Of a stretch of 7,300 nt of DNA, positions 1 through 4,878 are shown one piece after another; within the stretch, counting starts at the first letter, position 1, and every line of letters begins with the position of its first letter. A program made the position numbers and the translations under genes. The notes below the pieces were generated by a model, which worked only from the letters and a program-made list of their open reading frames with translations, did not search any database and was not told where the DNA came from. Origin of the DNA: Betaproteobacteria bacterium (GTDB lineage: Bacteria; Pseudomonadota; Gammaproteobacteria; Burkholderiales; SG8-39). Location: assembly GCA_012274205.1 (NCBI GenBank), contig JAAOZY010000010.1, positions 1 to 7,300 of the forward strand, read 5' to 3'.

Positions 1-183
1 CAGGAGGAGGACATGGACCTGAACTGCGGCGGCATCGTCGACGGCAAGGAGAGCATAGAAGAAGTCGCGCACAAACTGTTCGAACTCATCCTCAGGACCG
101 CTTCGGGCGAAAAAACCAAGAGCGAAGTCTTCGGTTACGGCGAGGACGAGTTTGCCCCCTGGGTCCTGGGAGCGACCATGTAA
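1..183 (+). CDS. UxaA-family dehydratase, C-terminal end (partial)
   Basis: The first 60 codons read in frame from base 1 to a TAA and give the last part of a UxaA/GarD-type dehydratase. Visible family features are a D-L-N-C-G-G segment near the start, the conserved run LRTASGEKTKSE at about residues 31-42 of the fragment, then G-Y-G-E-D-E-F-A-P-W and a C-terminal GATM. In this family (altronate dehydratase UxaA, galactarate dehydratase GarD, sulfolactate sulfo-lyase large subunit SuyB) the enzyme removes water, or sulfite in SuyB, from a sugar acid or related hydroxy acid in the cytoplasm and uses a metal. The tail cannot tell which substrate is used, so I give no symbol. The stop TAA overlaps the ATG of the next gene (TAATG), which suggests translational coupling. 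The last codons lie inside the first copy of a 39-bp tandem repeat. The upstream part is outside the window. Confidence 0.85.
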   Translation, partial: QEEDMDLNCGGIVDGKESIEEVAHKLFELILRTASGEKTKSEVFGYGEDEFAPWVLGATM

Positions 184-248
184 TGAGCGCTCCTTCGAAA
201 AAGCGGGTGAGCGACCATGTAATGAGCGCTCCTTCGAAAAAGCGGGTG
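171..248 (+). repeat. 39-bp tandem duplication across a stop/start junction
   Basis: Bases 171-209 and 210-248 are two identical 39-bp copies, each starting AGCGACCATGTAATGAGCGC and ending AAAAAGCGGGTG. Each copy carries the overlapping stop and start (TAATG), a GAGCGCTC palindrome and a TTCGAA palindrome. A decayed third start follows at 249-271 (GACCATG, then AA, GCGC and CC remain in register). The period is 13 codons, so the downstream frame stays open and the protein gains a repeated MSAPSKKRVSDHV-type block. Only the second copy is extra to the dehydratase gene, whose stop lies in the first copy. Confidence 0.97.
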
Positions 249-641
249 GATGACCATGCAAGGGGCGCGCCATTGTTCCGCCTCGCGCTCATCGCAGCGC
301 TCGCCTGCGCATCGCAGCCGGCGCTGTCCAAAGCCGCCGGGAAGAAAGGCGCCTACGGCGCGATCGCGCTCGAACGCGAGTCCGGCCAGTTCGGCTACGT
401 CTCCGCTGCCGCCAACTCGCGCACCGCCAAAATCGAAGCACTGAAGCAATGCGGCCAGCCGGGCTGCGAAGTCGTCGTGAGTTTCAGCAATGCCTGCGGC
501 GCCCTCGCGCACCAGCCCGCGCGCGGCGCGAAGGGATACTTTACCGCCACGGGCGCCACGCAGCAGGAGGTGCAAACCAAAGTGCTGCGTCTGTGCGCGG
601 ACAAGGCCTGCACCGTACTCGCCTGGGCCTGCACCAAGTAG
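183..641 (+). CDS. Secreted DUF4189-family cysteine-rich protein
   Basis: The product is a predicted exported protein of 152 aa from the first ATG. A hydrophobic stretch at residues 31-48 (LFRLALIAALACASQPAL) followed by S-K-A-A looks like a type I signal peptide. The mature part begins GAYGAIALERESGQFGY and matches the DUF4189 pattern: A-rich segment with conserved cysteines, C-x4-C-E, F-S-N-A-C-G-A-L-A and a final WAC. Six mature cysteines (90, 95, 105, 138, 143, 150) could form three disulfides. The function of DUF4189 is not known to me. The start is uncertain: ATG 183 has GGGAG at 168-172 with good spacing, ATG 222 is its duplicated copy, and GTG 246 would give a more normal short n-region. 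From ATG 183 the n-region is about 30 residues and includes the repeat-encoded basic block SAPSKKRV twice, unusually long for a signal peptide. The gene overlaps the dehydratase stop and ends 10 bases before rsmE, so it is probably co-transcribed with both. Confidence 0.8.
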   Translation: MSAPSKKRVSDHVMSAPSKKRVDDHARGAPLFRLALIAALACASQPALSKAAGKKGAYGAIALERESGQFGYVSAAANSRTAKIEALKQCGQPGCEVVVSFSNACGALAHQPARGAKGYFTATGATQQEVQTKVLRLCADKACTVLAWACTK

Positions 642-651
642 GACTTCGAAA

Positions 652-1401
652 ATGAAGCCCGAGCTGCCCCGACGCGCAGCGACGCGCCTGTACTGCGATC
701 TGGCCTTGTCGCCAGGCGCGGAAATCGCGCTGCCCGAGGCGGCCGCACACCATGCGCTGAGCGTGCTGCGCCTGCAGGTGGGCGACACGCTCACGCTGTT
801 CAACGGCGAAGGCGGCGAATACCGCGCAACGCTGGTGGCCGCGAGCAAGCGCGAAGCGCGGGCGCGCCTGCTCGGATTCGCGGCGATCGAACGCGAATCG
901 CCGCTGGACATCACCCTGGCGCTGGGCATTTCCGCGGGCGAGCGCATGGACCAAAGCCTGCAGAAGGCGACCGAACTGGGGGTCGGCGCGATCGTTCCGC
1001 TGGCCACCGAACGCAGCGTGGTGAAGCTCTCGGCAGAGCGCGCCGACCGGCGGCTGCAGCACTGGCAGCATGTGGTTATCGCGGCCTGCGAGCAGTGCGG
1101 ACGCAACCGCGTACCGGCGGTCGCGGCGGTGCAACCGCTGTTTCACTACCTGGCGCAGCCGCGCGCCGGCAAAACCCTGCTGGTGCTGTCGCCGGACGCG
1201 GGCACGCCACTGAAGCGCGTTGCGGCTGCGGCCGCGGCGATTATCCTGATCGGCCCCGAGGGCGGCTTCGCGCCGGCCGAATATCAGGCGGCCCAGGCGA
1301 ACGGATTCGAGGCGGTCAGCCTGGGTCCGCGCGTACTGCGTACCGAGACTGCGCCGATTGCTGCGCTGGCGGTGCTGCAGGCGCTGTGGGGCGATCTCTG
1401 A
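652..1401 (+). CDS. rsmE: 16S rRNA (uracil1498-N3)-methyltransferase RsmE
   Basis: RsmE methylates N3 of U1498 in 16S rRNA using S-adenosylmethionine, acting on the assembled 30S subunit in the cytoplasm. The protein is 249 aa, normal for the family. An N-terminal PUA-like RNA-binding region spans roughly residues 12-75 (includes HHALSVLRLQVGD at 33-45). The C-terminal SPOUT (trefoil-knot) methyltransferase domain has the expected ERMDQSLQKATELGV at 97-111, EQCGRNRVP at 147-155, the cofactor-loop motif LIGPEGGF at 199-206 and SLGPRVLRTETA at 223-234. The ATG at 652 is chosen because AGGA (640-643) precedes it by 8 bases and the N-terminus RRAATRLYCD fits the family; the frame stays open further upstream but that part overlaps the DUF4189 gene and has no family resemblance. 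No key motif is missing. Confidence 0.97.
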   Translation: MKPELPRRAATRLYCDLALSPGAEIALPEAAAHHALSVLRLQVGDTLTLFNGEGGEYRATLVAASKREARARLLGFAAIERESPLDITLALGISAGERMDQSLQKATELGVGAIVPLATERSVVKLSAERADRRLQHWQHVVIAACEQCGRNRVPAVAAVQPLFHYLAQPRAGKTLLVLSPDAGTPLKRVAAAAAAIILIGPEGGFAPAEYQAAQANGFEAVSLGPRVLRTETAPIAALAVLQALWGDL

Positions 1402-1461
1402 ACCGGCTTGCCGGAAGGGCTGCCCCCGAATGGATCGGCCAGGGGTTAAGCCCGGACGGCA

Positions 1462-1490
1462 TTACCTGCCGGGAGCCGATCTGCTATCGT
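1462..1490 (+). promoter_or_regulatory. Possible promoter for the DsrE-like/TlpA gene set
   Basis: TGCTATCGT at 1482-1490 resembles an extended -10 (TGn plus TATCGT, four of six matches to TATAAT). TTACCT at 1462-1467 lies 17 bases upstream of the hexamer and matches the -35 consensus only weakly. The rest of the 178-base gap between rsmE and the next gene holds a 14-base palindrome TGGCGGCGCCGCCA (1490-1503) directly after the motif and no clear rho-independent terminator. The call is inference from motif and position, with an expected leader of about 80 bases. Confidence 0.3.
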
Positions 1491-1579
1491 GGCGGCGCCG
1501 CCAAACACCGACTGCAATAGCATGGCCGGCGCGGCGACAAATCTTGATTACAACAAGCAAATTGACGGGGGGATAGGCT

Positions 1580-2089
1580 ATGCGCAATACATCTATGGTG
1601 CTATTTCGGGCGTTACGCGTGCTCGGCGTGGCGGCGTTCTTTGCTCTGTCGTGCACCGCGCAGGCTGCCGATGACAAGGCGGCACTGGCAGGCCTGAAGG
1701 ACGTAAAGGTCGCCTTCGATATCAAGGAGGGCAATGCCAAGGGCCTGCTAAACCGGCTCGACATCATCGACGAGACGCGGGAGTCGCTGATCAAGCAGGG
1801 CGTATCGCCGCATTTCATCCTTGCGTTTCGCGGACCGGCAACGAAGCTGGTCCAGACCGATCCGGCGGAAATCAAACCCGAGGACCGGCCGATGGCGGAG
1901 AAGATCGCGCACAAGATCCAGCAGATGAGCTCGTCACAGGGCGTGGACGGGTTCGAGCAATGCGCAGTGGCGGTGCGCGAGCAGGGAACCAAAGTTGAAA
2001 AAGTCCTGCCGCAGGTGCATGTGGTGGGGAACGGATTCATTTCCCTCATGGCCTATCAATCAAAGGGCTACGCTTACATCGCGCCCTGA
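1580..2089 (+). CDS. Exported DsrE-like protein
   Basis: This is a 169-aa protein with a signal peptide (hydrophobic residues 12-26, cleavage likely after AQA at 27-29) and one DsrE/DsrF-like domain. The family look is clear: VKVAFDIKEGN at 42-52, a middle LIKQGVSPHFILAFRGPAT at 70-88, a Cys at 128 in the GVDGFEQCAVAV segment, and the ending NGFISLMAYQSKGYAYIAP. Cytoplasmic DsrE/TusD relatives carry sulfur as a cysteine persulfide; exported single-domain members like this one are common but have no settled role. Cys128 is the only mature cysteine, so it is the only possible persulfide carrier. ATG 1580 has a strong GGGGGGA Shine-Dalgarno at 1567-1573 spaced by 6 bases. It is the first gene of a probable set with the unknown exported protein and TlpA downstream. 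Family membership is firm; a sulfur-transfer role is inference. Confidence 0.85.
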   Translation: MRNTSMVLFRALRVLGVAAFFALSCTAQAADDKAALAGLKDVKVAFDIKEGNAKGLLNRLDIIDETRESLIKQGVSPHFILAFRGPATKLVQTDPAEIKPEDRPMAEKIAHKIQQMSSSQGVDGFEQCAVAVREQGTKVEKVLPQVHVVGNGFISLMAYQSKGYAYIAP

Positions 2090-2098
2090 ACACAGATC

Positions 2099-2150
2099 GA
2101 GTCCGGCGCAGCGGGCACGGCCCGGGATCCGCACGCTTCGTGACGGACTC
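2099..2150 (+). other. Two-tier inverted repeat in the gap after the DsrE-like gene
   Basis: GAGTCCG (2099-2105) pairs with CGGACTC (2144-2150), and inside it CGGGC (2112-2116) pairs with GCCCG (2120-2124) around the loop ACG. The structure begins 9 bases after the DsrE-like stop and fills much of the 113-base space before the next start. It has no T-tract, so it is not a standard terminator. It may modulate readthrough or mRNA stability between the first gene and the next two. Confidence 0.35.
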
Positions 2151-2202
2151 CGGCCGCGTCCGCGCGCAGCGCCGTCCCCCGGCCGCGACCCAGGCGATAT
2201 TC

Positions 2203-2769
2203 ATGCGCACGATCTTCCTGCTGGCGCTTGTTTCGGCAATCTGCGGCGACCAGAGTGCGTACGCCCAGGCCGGAGGCGCGGACGAGGCCGCGTCCGACGC
2301 GGAAACCATGGAATGGAGCGGCGACGGAATCTCGGTCCTGGTAAAGCCGCTCGCCGCGGATCCGGTGCGGGCCTTCCTGCTCGGCCGCGGCTTGGCCTCG
2401 GACAGGGCACGGCATTATGCGTCGAACTGCGTTTTCAGGGTGGTGCTGCGCTACGCCGCCGACGCGCCCATGCGCTACGATCTGCGCGATTGGCGCATCA
2501 TGTCGGAAGCCGGCCGCAGCCTGCCGCTCAAGACACGCGAAGCGTGGATGGAAGAATGGCGATCGCCGCCGCTGGCTGCGGCGGCACGCATGGGTTTTGA
2601 GTTCTCCCAGCTGCCCACGCGCCAGACGCTCGCCCGGGGCGACACGGTCCTCGGAATGAGCGCCGCGCCGCTGCCCCAGGGCAGCCGCTTTGATCTCTTG
2701 CTCAACTGGACCGTGTCCGGAGCAAGCCACAATGCTGTAATTGAGGGGATACGCTGCCGTGCGCCTTGA
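2203..2769 (+). CDS. Exported protein of unknown function, two mature cysteines
   Basis: I do not recognise this family. ATG 2203 gives 188 aa and starts exactly at a signal peptide (MRTIFLLALVSAI, cleavage likely after AYAQA at residue 23); the frame opens upstream to GTG/ATG-like codons near 2140 but that extension is arginine-rich and would bury the signal peptide. The only ribosome-binding hint is AGGCG at 2192-2196. The mature protein has no membrane segment, two cysteines (76 in SNCVFRVVLRY, 185 in the tail GIRCRAP), a DPVRAFLLGRGL segment at 53-64, and tryptophans in DLRDWRIM and EAWMEEWR. The CVF strand and later LLLNWTV stretch suggest a beta-sandwich-like soluble domain, which is a guess. 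The 3' end overlaps tlpA by 11 bases, so the two are surely co-translated. The two Cys could form a disulfide handled by that neighbour. Confidence 0.75.
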   Translation: MRTIFLLALVSAICGDQSAYAQAGGADEAASDAETMEWSGDGISVLVKPLAADPVRAFLLGRGLASDRARHYASNCVFRVVLRYAADAPMRYDLRDWRIMSEAGRSLPLKTREAWMEEWRSPPLAAAARMGFEFSQLPTRQTLARGDTVLGMSAAPLPQGSRFDLLLNWTVSGASHNAVIEGIRCRAP

Positions 2770-3295
2770 ACTTCGACTTGCCGCCGCTTTGACCGGACTC
2801 CTGGCGCTTTGCGCGACGCCCGCATGGTCCGCGGAGCCGGCGCAAACCCTGACGCCGGTGCCGGAGCGCGCGCAGGCACCGGACCTCGTGCTGGAAGCGG
2901 TGGATGGCGCAAACCTGCGCCTGTCCGAATTGCGCGGAAAAGTGGTGATCGTGAATTTCTGGGCGACCTGGTGCCCGCCCTGCCGGCGCGAAATGCCGGC
3001 GCTGGAGCGGCTTAAGCAGATCATGCGGGGCCAGCCCTTCGCGATCGTCGGCATCGATGCCGGGGAGGAACTCGAAGACGTGCTCGGTTTTCGCGGCTCC
3101 GTCGATCCGGCGCCGAGCTTCCGCCTGCTGCTCGACCGGGAGGGCAAGGCGCTCAAGGCATTCGGCGTGAGCGGCCTGCCCACGACCTTTGTCCTGGATC
3201 GCGAAGGACGCATCGTCTACAGGGCACTGGGCGCGCGCACATTCGACGATCCAGCCATCGTCGCCAGCCTGCGCTCGCTCATCGGCAATCGATAG
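2759..3295 (+). CDS. TlpA-type periplasmic thioredoxin (AhpC/TSA-like redoxin)
   Basis: The protein is a thiol-disulfide oxidoreductase of the TlpA/ResA/CcmG group. From GTG 2759 it has 178 aa: a signal peptide (hydrophobic 8-18, likely cut after AWSA at 25), then a thioredoxin fold with LRLSELRGKVVIVNFWATWC at 53-72, the active site WCPPC at 71-75, and the cis-proline loop GLPTTFVLD at 139-147. Such proteins reduce disulfides in the periplasm, for example during cytochrome c maturation or for a dedicated partner, fed with electrons by a DsbD/CcdA-type protein not present here. GTG 2759 is preferred because GAGGGG at 2743-2748 precedes it by 10 bases; a TTG at 2741 would add six residues and place the start upstream of that site. 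It overlaps the unknown gene's stop, which points to that protein, or the DsrE-like one, as a candidate substrate. Confidence 0.92.
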   Translation: MRLELRLAAALTGLLALCATPAWSAEPAQTLTPVPERAQAPDLVLEAVDGANLRLSELRGKVVIVNFWATWCPPCRREMPALERLKQIMRGQPFAIVGIDAGEELEDVLGFRGSVDPAPSFRLLLDREGKALKAFGVSGLPTTFVLDREGRIVYRALGARTFDDPAIVASLRSLIGNR

Positions 3296-3344
3296 GCCGC
3301 GCGCCGGCGGCGCTTGCGCCAACGATGAATAATGTCGCGCCAGC

Positions 3345-3353
3345 TGGTAGGAT
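3345..3353 (+). promoter_or_regulatory. Possible extended -10 element upstream of the YihY-family gene
   Basis: TGGTAGGAT fits the extended -10 form TGn-TAnnnT and lies 77 bases before the GTG start. No good -35 hexamer is seen at the usual distance (ATGAAT at 3325-3330). Between this motif and the start is a 12-base palindrome CGCACCGGTGCG (3403-3414), just before the Shine-Dalgarno. A short GGCG-cttg-CGCC hairpin (3309-3320) follows the tlpA stop but has no T-tract. Confidence 0.25.
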
Positions 3354-3429
3354 GAGCCCGAGACCAATCCCGCATTGAACGCGGCGCCTGCATCCGGCGC
3401 GCCGCACCGGTGCGCGACAGGAGCACCTA

Positions 3430-4812
3430 GTGGCAAGCGAGACGCGCAGCGGCTTCCGATCCAATCTGTACAGCGCAATCTGGAGCGGCCGCTTCGACGC
3501 CCAACCAGGCTGGAAAACAGGCGCGACCAGGCTGTTGCGCTTCGTGCTCGTGCTCGCGCGCGACCTCGCCTACGGCCAGCTGGCGCTGCGCGCCACCGGC
3601 CTCGTGTTCACCACATTGCTGTCGCTGGTGCCGCTGCTGGCGCTGAGCTTTTCCGTGCTCAAGGCCTTCGGCGTATACAACCAGATCGATCCGCTGCTGC
3701 TCAGGTTCCTCGCCCCGCTGGGCGAGAGAAGCGCGGACGTGAGCAAGTGGATCATCAAGTTCATCGAAAACCTGAACTTCAAGGTGCTGGGATCGATCGG
3801 CCTGGCGCTGTTGATCTACACCGTGGTATCGCTGATGCAGAAGATCGAGGAGTCGGTCAACTACATCTGGCATGTGGCGCAGCTGCGCAGTCTCGCGCGC
3901 CGCTTCAGCGGCTATCTGAGCGTGCTCCTGATCGGTCCGGTGCTGATGTTCTCGGTGATCGGGCTTGCTTCCGCCATCATGGCTGCGCCTCCGGTGCAGC
4001 GTCTGCTCGCGACCGAGCCCTTCGGCGGCGTGGTCTATGCGCTGGGGCAGGCGATACCGGTGTTCTTCGTCATCGCGGTGTTCGTATTCGCCTACCGCTT
4101 TGCGCCCAATACGCGCGTGCGCATGAACGCCGCCCTGACCGGCGGCATCGTGGCCGGCTTGCTGTGGCAGCTGGCGAGCTGGGCGTTCGCCGAGTTCGCG
4201 CGCACCTCAACCCAGTACGCCGCGATCTACTCGAGCTTCGCCATTTTCCTGCTGTTCCTCATCTGGCTCTACCTCAACTGGCTGATCCTGCTGCTCGGCG
4301 CGAGCATCGCGTTCTACAGCCAGAACCCCGAATACCTGGTGCTGGAGCAGGGCGAGCCGCGGCTGAGCAACCGCATGCGCGAGCGCCTCGGCCTGATGCT
4401 GATGTACATGATCGGCAAGAGCTACTTCGACGGCGCCGCGGCCTGGACTTTCCCCGGGCTGACCCAGCGTCTGGGCGTGCCCACCTACGCCCTGCAGCGC
4501 GTGCTCGACTCGCTCATGCACGGCGGCATGCTGGTACAGACCGGCGGCGATCCTCCCGCCTATCTGCCGAGCCGCGACATCGGCTCGATCACGCTGAAGG
4601 ATCTGCTGTACGCGGTGCGCACCGCCGGTGAAGAGCAGTACCTGGGACCGCAGTCGCTGCCCGCCCCGGCGGAGATCGAGTCGATCATGGCGAAGATCAA
4701 TGCCGCGATCGAGGATCAGGTGCACGCGCTGACGCTCAGGGATCTGGTGGCGCCGGCGCCCGAAACGCCGGCGCCCCCAACTATGCCGGGCGCGCGCACT
4801 TTGCTAGCATAG
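3430..4812 (+). CDS. YihY/BrkB-family inner-membrane protein with C-terminal cytoplasmic domain
   Basis: The protein has 460 aa. The first 300 residues are a YihY/BrkB (UPF0761) membrane domain: family signatures are ALRATGLVFTTLLSLVPLLAL at 52-72, the YTVVSLMQKIEESVNYIW segment at 130-147, and YAAIYSSFAIFLLFLIWLYLNW at 263-284, which ends in the typical G-A-S-I-A-F. About six membrane helices can be placed near 57-80, 117-136, 162-186, 204-223, 234-256 and 268-296. The family was once called ribonuclease BN or a serum-resistance factor; both names are doubtful and its function is not settled. Residues about 310-440 form a soluble helical extension with a winged-helix look (LTQRLGVPTYALQRVLDSLMHGGML at 344-368), as in longer family members of many proteobacteria, then a proline/alanine tail. 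GTG 3430 is supported by AGGAG at 3419-3423, six bases upstream. It probably forms its own unit. Confidence 0.93.
   Translation: MASETRSGFRSNLYSAIWSGRFDAQPGWKTGATRLLRFVLVLARDLAYGQLALRATGLVFTTLLSLVPLLALSFSVLKAFGVYNQIDPLLLRFLAPLGERSADVSKWIIKFIENLNFKVLGSIGLALLIYTVVSLMQKIEESVNYIWHVAQLRSLARRFSGYLSVLLIGPVLMFSVIGLASAIMAAPPVQRLLATEPFGGVVYALGQAIPVFFVIAVFVFAYRFAPNTRVRMNAALTGGIVAGLLWQLASWAFAEFARTSTQYAAIYSSFAIFLLFLIWLYLNWLILLLGASIAFYSQNPEYLVLEQGEPRLSNRMRERLGLMLMYMIGKSYFDGAAAWTFPGLTQRLGVPTYALQRVLDSLMHGGMLVQTGGDPPAYLPSRDIGSITLKDLLYAVRTAGEEQYLGPQSLPAPAEIESIMAKINAAIEDQVHALTLRDLVAPAPETPAPPTMPGARTLLA
4749..4775 (+). other. Perfect 10-bp GC stem-loop near the 3' end of the YihY-family gene
   Basis: GGCGCCGGCG (4749-4758) is the exact reverse complement of CGCCGGCGCC (4766-4775), with the 7-base loop CCCGAAA. 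It lies within coding sequence for the A-P-A-P-E-T-P-A-P-P tail, 35 bases before the stop and 26 bases before the candidate -10 for the histidine kinase. No T-run follows (the next bases are CCCAACTATG), so it is not a textbook rho-independent terminator. It may block 3' exonucleases or limit readthrough into the kinase gene. Confidence 0.5.
4802..4810 (+). promoter_or_regulatory. Possible extended -10 element for the kinase-regulator pair
   Basis: TGCTAGCAT matches TGn-TAnnnT and ends 69 bases before the kinase ATG, overlapping the stop codon of the preceding gene (4810-4812). The base run 17 upstream of the hexamer (TATGCC, 4782-4787) is a poor -35. Support is motif and position only. Confidence 0.28.
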
Positions 4813-4878
4813 CGCCAACATTGCGCTGCCGAGGAGCCGGGACACGCCTGGCAACACAGGCATTCCCCCGCCCATCCG

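Noticed and set aside
171..248. CRISPR-like repeat
   Set aside because: The two copies are directly abutting with no spacers, and lie in coding sequence; this is a simple tandem duplication.
490..651. N-terminal extension of RsmE from an upstream start
   Set aside because: The extra 54 residues overlap the DUF4189 gene, are Arg/Pro-rich without family resemblance, and ATG 652 has its own ribosome site and gives the normal length.
135..1106. Long 323-codon open frame on the minus strand across the DUF4189 gene and rsmE
   Set aside because: It is antisense to two well-supported genes, is arginine/alanine-rich with no family resemblance, and its repeated HPLFRRSAHYMVA block is only the reverse reading of the 39-bp repeat.
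1990..2600. Plus-strand open frame of 201 codons bridging the DsrE-like and unknown genes
   Set aside because: It overlaps two genes with signal peptides in another frame and is an arginine-rich shadow.
2074..3213. 379-codon minus-strand open frame opposite the unknown gene and tlpA
   Set aside because: The plus strand encodes a clear thioredoxin with WCPPC and two signal peptides; the minus frame has no recognisable domain.
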